Source of the DNA: DAIOEK01 sp964648485
GTDB taxonomy: Bacteria > Chloroflexota > Anaerolineae > Anaerolineales > Anaerolineaceae
NCBI GenBank assembly: GCA_964648485.1
Contig: CAZYOF010000006.1
Span: 1 to 64,000, forward strand
DNA: 64,000 nt
Reading direction: 5' to 3'
Each line of letters opens with the position of its first letter. Within the stretch, counting starts at the first letter, position 1. Shown here one piece after another: positions 9,801 through 18,800 of this stretch. The notes beneath the pieces were generated by a model. It did no database searches. It saw nothing but the letters and a program-made list of their open reading frames with translations, and had not been told where the DNA came from. The position numbers and the translations under genes are program-made.

Positions 9801-10489
9801 GGGTGGAAGTTTTGCCAGCTGATTTGGAAGATAGTCTGATCAGACAGAAAGCTATGCTCAGAAGAATGGGGGCGGTGAACCCTGAAGCGCAAAGTGAATA
9901 TCAGACTACCGCTGAGAGGTATGAATTCTTAAAAACACAAATTTCTGACCTATATAAAGCTGAAGAGGATGTTAAGAAAATCCTGTTGGATTTGGATCAG
10001 TTAATGAGGTCTGAGTTCCATCAAACATTCCGGAAGGTTTCTGAGGAGTTCCCCGAGATGTTTAACCGCTTGTTTGGGGGAGGAACAGCCCGGCTTGCAC
10101 TCACTGACCCTGAGAATATTCATGATACCGGTGTTGAAATTCACGCAAGGCTACCTGGCAAGAGGGAACAGGAACTGACATTGCTTTCAGGTGGAGAAAG
10201 AAGTTTAACGGCGGTTGCTTTAATTTTCGCCTTATTAAAAATATCGCCCACGCCTTTCTGTGTGCTGGATGAAGTAGATGCGGCTTTAGACGAAACGAAT
10301 GTCGGCAGGTTTAGAGACCTTTTGATCGAGTTAAGCAAGGATATCCAATTTATTCTAGTTACGCATAATAGAAATACGGTTCAGGCTGCGAATGTGATTT
10401 ATGGTATTACCATGGGTAAAGATTCCACCAGCCAGTCGATCAGCTTACGGTTAGATGAAGTATCAGATGAAATGCTGAAAAAAGAATAG
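6878..10489 (+). CDS. smc: Chromosome segregation ATPase SMC
   Basis: SMC is the condensin ATPase for chromosome organisation and segregation, working with ScpA (encoded at 2.9 kb). The N-terminal head has Walker A GPNGSGKSN at residues 33-41. Long coiled coils flank a hinge at about residues 505-665 (AVSAALGDFLDSVVVAD ... NGAVIGGK). The C-terminal head has the signature LLSGGERSLTAVALIFALL near 1100 and Walker B CVLDEVDAALDE near 1130. Length (1203) is full. GGATAAGAG precedes the ATG. It is followed by a strong terminator. Confidence 0.97.
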   Translation: MPHRLKSLELLGYKTFAARTTFEFPGLITAIVGPNGSGKSNITDGLRWVLGEQSYGLLRGKKTEDMIFAGSEGKPRAGMASATIQFDNTEGWLPIDYSEVAITRRAYRDGQNEYLLNGQRVRLRDISELLSQSGMSERTYTIIGQGMVDAALALRPEERRKLFEEAAGIGLYRSRREEALTRLENTHRNIQRVQDILAELEPRLNQLERQAKKAMEYDRIKADLRMTLREWYGYHWYMSQQELAHQKEAVRQQEKAVTAARTKYEELNRQVMELRTKIQEVRTQLNTWHGHASTFHNEKEAVSREIAIIDERMRSLTDQSGNYLMEQSRLKQEIESTRENLVTLEDELQSMQTELQESRGKSEEVKEKLDKLRELKTSRENALAELRRKLNQAETAVIQYQTQVDEKTNRRKTLQTTKDSIQKSIDENSMQIDSLQEEVKNSRNAKETLESAIQQIQLQISTLKREQNQISGNLQTKQNRIHKLQGSIAQLKIEMDVIQQAEKSLTGYSTGAKHLLMLIRKGDIKGMESALSSNLVIPQEYEMAVSAALGDFLDSVVVADESSLDAALDALEKTQNARSALLTTAANDKLVLPKKITAEGCVGSVLEKIKYPPEYEKLLSIILGGAYIFSDRSEARKASKTLPEYCRAITLNGEIFFTNGAVIGGKAVSSTRISRPRQYQDMEAQVREIQKEMDSHLAEVQADEEQMENLTKQIHQLEGQASEKQGQLRVANQHYQQITLQEEKARRQFDWSCSQQINIETEDKQLEVEITRTKESIKIQKDEVQKLNDELSTMQIETGFEEMDNLQSEYNFQQTNIAVNTRAINDLQRRINEKREFLKTTEQNTQNIESKAAQIKNTLAQLESEKGSKKELEDIKLKELNAIQLFITPAEDELISLEETYNNLLDIENNSQNSLATAEKYQTQAQMDYAHKKEGMELLRRRIEEDFGLVAFEYTDEQTGPTPLPFEGMVEELPRVEVLPADLEDSLIRQKAMLRRMGAVNPEAQSEYQTTAERYEFLKTQISDLYKAEEDVKKILLDLDQLMRSEFHQTFRKVSEEFPEMFNRLFGGGTARLALTDPENIHDTGVEIHARLPGKREQELTLLSGGERSLTAVALIFALLKISPTPFCVLDEVDAALDETNVGRFRDLLIELSKDIQFILVTHNRNTVQAANVIYGITMGKDSTSQSISLRLDEVSDEMLKKE

Positions 10490-10515
10490 AATGCTGTACC
10501 CAAATTCAATAAATT

Positions 10516-10548
10516 AAAAAATGAGTGGATTTTTTCCACTCATTTTTG
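10516..10548. terminator. Bidirectional terminator between smc and the foldase gene
   Basis: An inverted repeat (AAAAATGAGTGGA / TCCACTCATTTTT) around a T-rich loop lies between the convergent genes and gives a U-run in both directions. Confidence 0.85.
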
Positions 10549-10571
10549 ATTCCGTTTAATGGGATTCTTTC

Positions 10572-11888
10572 CTACGAAAAGATACTGGAAAGCTCGGGTT
10601 CACTGGGGGTACGGTCACGCCAGTAATCGAACTCTTCAATCTTGGCGTTAGTTTTATTCTCTTCCAGCCATTTAGTGAAAGCCTCTTGTTTTATTGAATT
10701 AAAGGTCGTTTCATCAACTGATTTCTCTTCATGACCCAGTACCTGGATGATATGGAAACCAAAAGTGGTATTGACAGGCTCACTAATTTCTCCGACCTTC
10801 AGGGCAAAAGCAGCATCTTCAAAAGCCGAGACCATTCTGCCTCTACCAAACCAGCCAAGGTCTCCACCTGATTCCTTATTGGAGGTATCCAGCGAATATT
10901 CAGAAGCAAGTGTGATGAAGTTCTCACCATTCTTAAGCTTATCCAATATCTGCCGAGCTTCATCAATTTTTTCTACTAAAATATGCCGTGCCCAAACTTG
11001 ATCCTGGACTGGTTTAAGGTCTTTTGTAACCTGTTCCAGAACCTTGTCTCTATAAAGTGAGTGCTCATATACCAGGTGGATTTCTGCTTCAGTCAATCCG
11101 GCTTCTTCGTTCCAACTGGTAAGATACTCACCATACAACTTCTCATATCCTTCACGGGTATATGGAGTGGCTGTTGCTGTTGGAGCTGATGTAGGGATGG
11201 GTGTAGCATCGGTGTTTTCAGGAATTTGAGTTGGTTCCTGAGTCACATCAACAGAAGCATCCCCGTTTACTGGTTCAGTGGCTTCGGTGCCCGCGGCGGG
11301 TGTGAGCGTGGCTATTTGTTTAAGAATTTCAGGTGAGAGAGTCGAAGTGGGTAAGGCTGTTGGGAAAAGTTCCGGAGTGGGTGTTCCATTCGGGAAGAAA
11401 CCAAAAGCTTCTTCCAAAGCTTTATCCACTTCTTCTTTTGTGACAGTAATACCCATTTTCTCTGCTTCATGACGAATCAACTTATCTTCAATGAGCAGAT
11501 TCTTTACTTGTTCACCGATGACTGTCGGATCTTCGAGTTGATTCTGAATCTGGTTTAACTGGCTTTGAAAGTAACTTGAATAATTCGGATCACTACCGAA
11601 GAGTTGGGCCATCTGAGATGTCTGGCTGTATTGTTGGATCATCTGCCAGCGGTAATATTTCACAAAAGTAACGTACTCGTTAGTAGAGATCGAATCTCCA
11701 TCCACTTTTGCTATAGGCTGCATACCGCGGAGTACATTGATATCCAATATACCGTATCCAATTATGCCTACGATCAGGATTAAGATGACAACCGAGACAC
11801 GTATAATCCAGCGGCGCTGGATATTTTCTTTCTCTAATCTAGCTAAATGTTTTTTTGAGATGATCTTGGGTGTTTCTTCTTTTGACAT
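10572..11888 (-). CDS. Membrane-anchored parvulin-type peptidyl-prolyl isomerase (SurA/PrsA-like)
   Basis: A foldase for exported proteins. After a basic cytosolic start comes one membrane helix at about 31-51 (IIRVSVVILILIVGIIGYGIL), then a SurA_N-like chaperone region. A roughly 90-residue Thr/Pro/Ser-rich linker is inserted in the chaperone region. The rotamase domain follows (VWARHILVEKIDEARQILDKL ... SGGDLGWFGRGRMVSAFEDAAF ... TFGFHIIQVLGHE). No lipobox cysteine is seen, so it is probably anchored by an uncleaved helix. The ATG at 11888 has AGGTGGT upstream; an earlier in-frame start falls within the terminator hairpin and is unlikely. Confidence 0.88.
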   Translation of the reverse strand: MSKEETPKIISKKHLARLEKENIQRRWIIRVSVVILILIVGIIGYGILDINVLRGMQPIAKVDGDSISTNEYVTFVKYYRWQMIQQYSQTSQMAQLFGSDPNYSSYFQSQLNQIQNQLEDPTVIGEQVKNLLIEDKLIRHEAEKMGITVTKEEVDKALEEAFGFFPNGTPTPELFPTALPTSTLSPEILKQIATLTPAAGTEATEPVNGDASVDVTQEPTQIPENTDATPIPTSAPTATATPYTREGYEKLYGEYLTSWNEEAGLTEAEIHLVYEHSLYRDKVLEQVTKDLKPVQDQVWARHILVEKIDEARQILDKLKNGENFITLASEYSLDTSNKESGGDLGWFGRGRMVSAFEDAAFALKVGEISEPVNTTFGFHIIQVLGHEEKSVDETTFNSIKQEAFTKWLEENKTNAKIEEFDYWRDRTPSEPELSSIFS

Positions 11889-11910
11889 GGTACCACCTGA
11901 TTCAAAGAAA

Positions 11911-11942
11911 ATGGGGCGTAAGCGTTTTCCCTTACGCCCCAT
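11911..11942 (-). terminator. Terminator of the rpsF-ssb-rpsR operon
   Basis: Stem ATGGGGCGTAAG/CTTACGCCCCAT with an 8-base loop, just after the rpsR stop and before the foldase start on the minus strand. The following U-run is short (ATTTTC). Confidence 0.75.
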
Positions 11943-11957
11943 TTATTAAGATTAGTA

Positions 11958-12227
11958 CTAGCGTCTGTTTTCTTCTGTGAATGGTAATAAAGCGATTTGC
12001 CGGGCTCGTTTTACTTCACCTGCGAGTTCACGCTGATGTTTAGCGCAAGTTCCTGTTTGTCGGCGTGGGCGGATTTTTCCTTCTTCGGTTACAAACCGGC
12101 GAATTATGTCGATATTTTTATAATTTATCGACAGGTTTTTGTCCACACAGAACTGACAGAATTTTGGACGAGCGACATAATGCCGCGGACCAGACACAGG
12201 AGCTTCATTTTCATTATTATCTGACAT
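11958..12227 (-). CDS. rpsR: 30S ribosomal protein S18
   Basis: A small-subunit protein that pairs with S6 on the platform. It has the family motif RPKFCQFC...INYKNIDIIRRFVTEEGKIRPRRQTGTCAKHQREL. Two Cys in CxxC plus Cys and His in TCAKH make it the zinc-binding form. I place the start at 12227 (MSDNNENEAP), eight bases after AGGAG; a GTG three codons earlier is too close to that site. It is third in rpsF-ssb-rpsR; rplI is not adjacent. Confidence 0.95.
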   Translation of the reverse strand: MSDNNENEAPVSGPRHYVARPKFCQFCVDKNLSINYKNIDIIRRFVTEEGKIRPRRQTGTCAKHQRELAGEVKRARQIALLPFTEENRR

Positions 12228-12261
12228 TTCTTTCACTCCTATTTAATAAATACTGAGCAGG

Positions 12262-12666
12262 TTAGAAGGGGAATTCCTCTTCTGTTTCCTCTGGAAGAGA
12301 GCTATCACCATTCTGGTTATTATAGCTATCCTTCCGTTCACCCAGCATCAACATTTCATTTGCTACAATTTCGATTGATACATGCTTGGTTCCTTCATTG
12401 TCATCCCATTTACGGGTTTGAAGGCGACCTTCCACATACACTTGTTGACCTTTGGAGAGGTAGTTCTTACATCGCTCTGCCAGGCTTCCCCAGGCAACAA
12501 CATTAAACCATTCAGTCTCACTATGCTGCTCGCCATCAGATGATTTCCATAAACGGCCTGTGGCTACGGTGAAGGTTGTAACGGGCTTTCCTGAAGGCGT
12601 GTAACGCATTTCGGGATCGCGTCCCAAATGACCGATGATCATCACTTTATTCAAACTGCGCGCCAT
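12262..12666 (-). CDS. ssb: Single-stranded DNA-binding protein
   Basis: This OB-fold protein coats single-stranded DNA in replication and repair. It starts MARSLNKVMIIGHLGRDPEMRYTPSGKPV and contains WFNVVAWGSLAERCKNYLSKGQQVYVEGRLQTR. It ends in the acidic tail EEEFPF that recruits partner enzymes. At 134 residues it has a short linker. AGAGGAAACG precedes the ATG. It lies between rpsF and rpsR as in most bacteria. Confidence 0.96.
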   Translation of the reverse strand: MARSLNKVMIIGHLGRDPEMRYTPSGKPVTTFTVATGRLWKSSDGEQHSETEWFNVVAWGSLAERCKNYLSKGQQVYVEGRLQTRKWDDNEGTKHVSIEIVANEMLMLGERKDSYNNQNGDSSLPEETEEEFPF

Positions 12667-12702
12667 CGTTTCCTCTCTTGGTTAGGGCATCATCAGTCGT
12701 GA

Positions 12703-12987
12703 CTAAGCCAAACTAATAAGCATATGCCGCATGACTGGTTCTAAAAAGCGTATGTTTCGTTCAAGAGTTACGCTGTAATTGGGGTTCATCTGGAACTCAA
12801 GTAAAACATATTGACCCTCGCGTTGCTTGCGGATAGCGTACGCCATTCGACGACGACCCCAGACATCAGTTTTCGTCAGTGTACCATTTCCTTCGGCAAT
12901 CCAGCCTTTAACTTTATCTACAACACCATTAAAGGCAGTTTCATCCAAATCTGGATGAACAATACAAACTAATTCATAATTACGCAT
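12703..12987 (-). CDS. rpsF: 30S ribosomal protein S6
   Basis: A small-subunit protein, dimer partner of S18. Typical sequence: MRNYELVCIVHPDLDE, LTKTDVWGRRRMAYAIRKQREGQYVLLEF and LERNIRFLEPVMRHMLI. At 94 residues it is normal. A strong AAAGGAGGAA lies upstream. It is the first gene of its operon, behind a structured leader of about 90 bases. Confidence 0.95.
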   Translation of the reverse strand: MRNYELVCIVHPDLDETAFNGVVDKVKGWIAEGNGTLTKTDVWGRRRMAYAIRKQREGQYVLLEFQMNPNYSVTLERNIRFLEPVMRHMLISLA

Positions 12988-13080
12988 GGATTCCTCCTTT
13001 CCCTGGATTTGCTCAAGTTTTCACCGCAGGTGAACCGTGAGCGGAAAGTAAGGCACACATAACGTGTGCCTTTAATAACA
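12988..13080 (-). promoter_or_regulatory. Structured rpsF 5' leader, candidate autoregulatory element
   Basis: On the minus strand the leader contains three successive hairpins. The first is AAGGCACAC/GTGTGCCTT (13050-13072), the second a small CCG-CTCA-CGG, and the third TTCACC-TGC-GGTGAA close to the ribosome binding site. S6:S18 complexes are known to bind leaders of this operon in many bacteria. Whether this leader fits that motif was not tested. The first hairpin could also act as an attenuator, or as the terminator of the upstream peptidase gene. Confidence 0.4.
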
Positions 13081-13086
13081 TCGCAG

Positions 13087-13095
13087 ATTATAACA
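13087..13095 (-). promoter_or_regulatory. Extended -10 promoter of rpsF
   Basis: The minus strand reads TGT-TATAAT, directly after the upstream peptidase stop codon. The predicted start is near 13080. No good -35 is visible. Confidence 0.6.
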
Positions 13096-13106
13096 CAAAT
13101 ACCTGA

Positions 13107-15833
13107 TTATCTGGAGACAGCAAGTTTAATCACTTTTCCTTTTGGATCTATTGTAAGGCGGGCATAATGATAGTGCCTGGTGCGTGACACACTATATGCT
13201 TTGCTGACGGTAACAACCGTTCTCTTTTCTTCAAGAGGTTGAGTAGACTTGTTTCGGCTGTCACCATTTTGTACCCGGCTGGCAATTTGTTTGCTTACCG
13301 TGAAGTTTGCATCTTTTAGACCGGGCAGGTATTGTTCGACGATTAGTTTTACATGTGACATGGTTTCCTGATCCATTTCATCCAGAATACCCTGTTTTTC
13401 ATCGCTTTCACAAACAGTCAGGACCTTTTCTTTAATACGGTCACGGGTTATTCCTTTTTTGTTCATTTTATTCTGGGTAATTGAGAACATCGGATCACCG
13501 TAGAGGACAAATGAAATTAGTGTTTTTTGGTCTTCTCCATCAAGGAAACCCTGTCTGCGGGACATTTCTTGTGCCATCTGTACTTTAGCATTACGCAATG
13601 CTTCACCTACAGGTGTACCTTCCTTTATCCCTTTCCAGAATTGACTGGCTAATTGATCAGCACCAATCAATGGCGCCGAGACGGATCCATAGGATACACA
13701 GGTAGAACCCGCAAAAGCCTTGGTGCCAGTCGAGAGGAATTTTAATGACAACGCTTCATTCTCATTCTTACCGTCAATGTAGGCTCCATAACAGGCTTCG
13801 CTAAAAACTACCGCAGGTGGATTTCCATCATTGAGGATATCTTGTGGGCTTAATGCAACCGGATATTCTGGATTATCTTTGAGGTCGTTGTAATCTGATT
13901 GTCCATACCATTCAGGTGCATCGGTTACCCCATGAAGATTAAAGTACTGGAGTTTTGCAGGTAAATAGCCATTTCCAACTAATTCTCCTGTTTTAGTTGG
14001 AGGAGAAGATAGCATGGATTGTCCATCGCCAATCTGTCTAAAAACTTCCAAAGAAGCCTGATTCCATACAGCAGCTGAATACCCAAAGGATGGACGGGTA
14101 TTTACAACACCATGGGCAAAAACACGCCGCATTCCCATCCAAATAGGTGAGAAAATGCTCACACGCTGCCACCAGGGTTCCTGTGAGGATTGAGAAGAAT
14201 GATAAGCAATCATCTTCCTTAGATATTGCAACAACAGCCCTGCATCCCGGTTGGTGCCACCGGGTAAGCGGCCAACTGACCACTCGGGAATAAAGTAATT
14301 ATCATCCAGTGTTGCATATGGATTATCAGAAGCAATTTCTGTATCTGCGTCATCCGTGGGATTAGGAAGATGATGGAAGGGTACAATTTCGGGACCTCCA
14401 ACAATCAACAGCGCTCCAATCATTTCTCCGCGTTTTCCAAGTGCTTTATCCAGGTCAGCTACTGCCAATTTAATTTTCCATGGATCATTGTAAGGAGAGG
14501 GCTTAATCCCAAATGCAGTGGTGCAGGCAGGGTCATCTACGTAGAAAATCAAGGCATTCCAACCCTGTTTTCTGCGGATGGCTTCTACGACCTGTTTCAT
14601 TAATTCATCCAGAATGAAACTGGTTTGAGATCCATATTGATTTTCCAAACCCTTACGCGTTGTAAGAACGACATACGTTGGAAATCGTCCATCAGTTCGG
14701 GTTACTCCGGGCATCCGTAATCTGGATGCAATCCTCTCCAGTTCCTGACGGACATCCTGAAGACTTTCAGGTCCGAGTTTTTCTTCAACAACCTCTTCAT
14801 TTTCAACGAAGGCGACCACATTTTCCGGTTCATTTACCGTGAAAGGCGGCTCATATTGAGGCTGATTTTCCAGTTCCTCTTGCGGAGGTGTGTATGTCAA
14901 TTCAGGATCAAACTCAGGAATAACGGTTTCATCAGGAACTGACTCAGGTTGAATAACCTCTTCCAATTCTTCCTGTGGGACTGGTGTTTCGATTTGAACC
15001 TGAGGGGGTGCTGACTGGGTGCTAAAAGGCAGCTGATTCCAACCCAGGGCAGCAATAATGGACGATGGAACACTGATATCAAACCGGATTTGCATTTGAT
15101 CGGGGTACAACATCCGATAAGGATGATTTTCGCCCCAGATCCGTTGAATTACCTGCCCTGCAGTATCTTTTGCCGCACACTGATGCAACAAAGCTACGGC
15201 TTCGGTATCTTCTCCCAAATTGAGTTTCGCTGCAGCCAGATATAGGGTTACAGGCAGACAATCTGACCATCTGGCATGGTAGAGGTTTGCGAGGTTTGCA
15301 AGTGTCTGCGTATCATGCAGAATAGAGGATATCTGCAAATGAAAGCAGGCTGTTAAATCTACTTTTGGATCGGCAATTAGCGCCTGTTGAACCAGTAATT
15401 CTGCATCTTCCAACTTCTCATTTTCAAAAGCTTCCTGTCCTTCACGATAGTATTTTGCCCATGAAGGTACAGATGTTCCCGCAACTGATTTTCCTGCAAT
15501 GGCAAAGATATACCCGGCATCACTGGAAGTATCCTTTCCCGTTTGCGCATAAGCTGAAAGGCGCAATTCATGCGCCTGAAGGAAATCAGGATCTGTGCTG
15601 CAAATTAAATCCAGTATTGGTAAAGATTGTTGGGCTTTGCCGTCTTCAACCAGCGACTTAGCGTAGAGATAGTTGAAATTAATATCCCCAGGAAACGCCG
15701 CCAGCCAATTTAAGACGAGTTGGCGAACAAAGCGGTACTCTTTTTTTCTAAAACCAACACTCAGGATGGTTAAGAGATCATCCCTGTTAATATTACCTTG
15801 ATTGAGGAGAGGGTTGTGAATTGAGTTGCTCAT
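13107..15833 (-). CDS. Cytosolic clan CD (C25/caspase-like) cysteine peptidase with N-terminal TPR-like region
   Basis: The 908-residue protein has a helical TPR-like region (about 1-255), an acidic Pro/Glu-rich linker (about 270-360) and a peptidase region (about 380-775). The peptidase shows the two clan CD hallmarks. A hydrophobic strand ends in His-Gly (YFNLHG, His634), and another ends in Glu-Ala-Cys (VVFSEACYGA, Cys681), the likely dyad. Gingipain-like segments such as ALLIVGGPEIVPF and GTKAFAGSTCVSYG support family C25. A basic tail follows. There is no signal peptide, unlike most known C25 enzymes, so it should work inside the cell. ATGA overlap joins it to the giant TPR gene. Substrate unknown. 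Confidence 0.78.
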   Translation of the reverse strand: MSNSIHNPLLNQGNINRDDLLTILSVGFRKKEYRFVRQLVLNWLAAFPGDINFNYLYAKSLVEDGKAQQSLPILDLICSTDPDFLQAHELRLSAYAQTGKDTSSDAGYIFAIAGKSVAGTSVPSWAKYYREGQEAFENEKLEDAELLVQQALIADPKVDLTACFHLQISSILHDTQTLANLANLYHARWSDCLPVTLYLAAAKLNLGEDTEAVALLHQCAAKDTAGQVIQRIWGENHPYRMLYPDQMQIRFDISVPSSIIAALGWNQLPFSTQSAPPQVQIETPVPQEELEEVIQPESVPDETVIPEFDPELTYTPPQEELENQPQYEPPFTVNEPENVVAFVENEEVVEEKLGPESLQDVRQELERIASRLRMPGVTRTDGRFPTYVVLTTRKGLENQYGSQTSFILDELMKQVVEAIRRKQGWNALIFYVDDPACTTAFGIKPSPYNDPWKIKLAVADLDKALGKRGEMIGALLIVGGPEIVPFHHLPNPTDDADTEIASDNPYATLDDNYFIPEWSVGRLPGGTNRDAGLLLQYLRKMIAYHSSQSSQEPWWQRVSIFSPIWMGMRRVFAHGVVNTRPSFGYSAAVWNQASLEVFRQIGDGQSMLSSPPTKTGELVGNGYLPAKLQYFNLHGVTDAPEWYGQSDYNDLKDNPEYPVALSPQDILNDGNPPAVVFSEACYGAYIDGKNENEALSLKFLSTGTKAFAGSTCVSYGSVSAPLIGADQLASQFWKGIKEGTPVGEALRNAKVQMAQEMSRRQGFLDGEDQKTLISFVLYGDPMFSITQNKMNKKGITRDRIKEKVLTVCESDEKQGILDEMDQETMSHVKLIVEQYLPGLKDANFTVSKQIASRVQNGDSRNKSTQPLEEKRTVVTVSKAYSVSRTRHYHYARLTIDPKGKVIKLAVSR

Positions 15834-18800
15834 GAATGAACCGAAGCCTCCTGCGGGTGGTGTACCAGGTTTAATGCAATAATTGCGCCTAATTGCCTCA
15901 GGATATTCACATCATCTTTATTCAGTTCAGATGCGCGACGCAACATGGTTTCTGCACCGCGGTAATCCTTTGCATCCCGCAATAACAATCCGAGTTGATA
16001 GTATCCACGGAAATCATTTGGAGCAATATCAATTACCTGTTCAAACAGAGAAATCGCTTTGGTGAAGTCCCTGCGTTCCTGATAGGTGCGTGCCATTTCC
16101 AAATAAGCCTCAATTAATTCTGGATCAATATTGATACAGGCGGAGAAATGATCGATGGCCTGATCAAGCTGACCCGTACTTCGAAGAAGGCGACCGGCAA
16201 GCAGATGCATGGGCAGATTATCCGGATCGGCTTTGATGGCATGCTGCGTAATTTGGAGAGCATCTGCTGGTGATCCATTTTCAGCCAGTGCCTGAGCGTA
16301 CATTTGAAGGATCTGAGCATCACGGGGATAATCTTGCGCGATTTCCTGCAAAGATTTCAGATATGCTTTTTGACCTTCTTTATCACGGATTACTTCCGCT
16401 TTTGCAATAAGAAGCGGTAATGTATTCGCCACTTTTCCAAGTGAACGCTCAATTAATTCCAGAGCTTCATCAGCATGACCTGCAAATTTAAGTGCCTTGG
16501 TCTTTACGATAATTCCTTCCACATTTCTTGGATCAAGGCGGATTGCATTATCTATCTTTTTCAGTGCATCTTCAATATGACCAGCATCTAAAGAGAGTCC
16601 GGCGCTAAATACCTGAGGTTCCGCTTCATTGGGCGCCAGTGTAACCGCTCTTTCAATGGAGGCAATCGCCTGAGGAAGATCACCGATTAACTGATAAGTC
16701 TTAGCCATGTAAAGCCAGGGCTGATATTTAATGGGATCCAGATGTGCAGCTTTACGCAGGTATTGAATGGCCATCTGAGGATCAGACATTTCGAGTGCTG
16801 ATTTACCAATTTCCAGGGCATATTCGAAATTCTCAGGTTCCAGATCCGCTGCTGCCTTGAGGTGAGCTACTGCTCCTTCGTAGAATTTCAAGTCACGTGA
16901 CCATTTACTGGCAAAAACATGCCAAAGTGGTTCGTCATTCCATATGGAGAGTGCCTTTTCAATCGCAGCCAATGCTTCTTCTGATTCTCCTGCTTCGCCA
17001 GCCGTCAACGCGTATCCTGCAAGCACAATGGGGTGACTGGATAGGCGCGTTTCAAATTCATCCAGCATCTGAAGTGCCTCTTGTGGGGCTTTGTCCATTG
17101 ACAAAACAGCACCTTCAATTCTTCTTAATGAATTTTCAGGATCTTTCTGAATTGCCTGGATCAAGCCTGCCACATTGTTTTCTTTTGCTAGTTTGGCTAT
17201 CTTGAAGCGAGGTTCTTTCACAAACACACCGGTATCATCCACTGCAGCGATATTATCCAGGGTAGGATGGAATGCCGCAATTCCTCTGGTATGCCACGCT
17301 TTAATAATCGGCGATTCACTTACCCTTTCAACAGCCAATATTAACTCTTCAAATGTTTCGTAAGAACCCAAGCTCAACGAATCAGATGGAGGTAGATGCT
17401 TTTTGATCTTTACGCTTTCATAAAGCCTGAAATCTTCTGCCTGGATTACATACAATCTTGCAAGACAGTATACCGGAAGCGTATCCAACGGAAATCTGTC
17501 GCGGGTTTGGTTAAGTAATTCATAGGCAGTGTCGTATAAACCGGTTATTGTTGCTGCTTCTGCTAATACCAGATATGGTATCGGGCTACTCATCAGTATG
17601 TCGTACGCAGGAACATCCGGTAGAAGGGCATCTTGATTACCACGTGTAGGTAATAATAAATCTATCTCATCCAGATTAATGTTTTCAAGTTCGGTCGTTA
17701 ATGACTGGAGGGATTGCTCATCTCTTCTATCGGCGGGTAGAGAAATATTCTCAAGTGCAGTATTCCATAAATACCAGCGATTATTTAATGCTAAGGTGTC
17801 ATTTTGATATAGATTTGTTCCTGCAAGCTGAGACATATATATATTCAATAACACAAGCATGTCCGAAGCCTGACTACCATTTTCCATTGAAGATTGTGAA
17901 GACGATAGCTGAGTTTGCAGATTGGTGAAATCCAAAGCCTGAGAAGCTAGGTCTGCAAGAATATAATTAGCTTCAGCAGAATCCGGTTCAAATTCCAATA
18001 TAGATCTGGCAGCTGTCGCTGCTTTCTCGAACTCTCCGGCTTTACGATATAAAAATGCCAACCGTAATAGCACTGACGATCTAAATTCAAATGGATGGTT
18101 AGTGGATCCATCCGGAGAGATCGTATTGAGAATTCCTTCAAGGGTTAAGATTGCATCGCCATAAATCCCTTCAAACGCAAACATATCCGCTTTTATCACT
18201 TGCAGGTAAACATTCCCCGGATCCATCGCAATCGCAGTTTCGAGGGTATTGAGAGCTGATGAAATATCTCCCGCCTTTTGCTCATATTGCACGAGGTCCA
18301 TTAAGAGTGGCAGAGAGGATTGCGGATCCTGCTGGATTCCCTGTTTTAAGATGGAAGCTGCATCTACATATTCTTTATTGTCGGCAAGGAGTTGAGCCAT
18401 CTGCTGAAATTGACCCGGTGATAATTTATTTTCAGCGATTAATCTATCGAAGGTATGCCGGGCATTTTTTAGATCGCCAGCTTGTAAATGCATAGCACCA
18501 AGTTGAATGCGAAGATTACTATTTTCGGGCTGGATCTTGATAATCGCATCCATGGTAGAGAGAGCTTCAGGTAGATCGTGAGAACGGATGCAGAAATTTG
18601 CATACCAGATTAGATTATCAGGGTCTCGTGGATCGATCGCCAGCGCTTGTTGGGCTGCCTGTAGAGCCGATTGGGAGAGATTTGCTTTAATGAATGCTTC
18701 CGCCAGCTGTTGGTGGATCTGCATATTCTGAGGATTTTGTTGTGCAGCTTCCTGTAATGCTGCCAGAGCTACTTCAAATTCGCCCATCTGCCCGGAAGTA

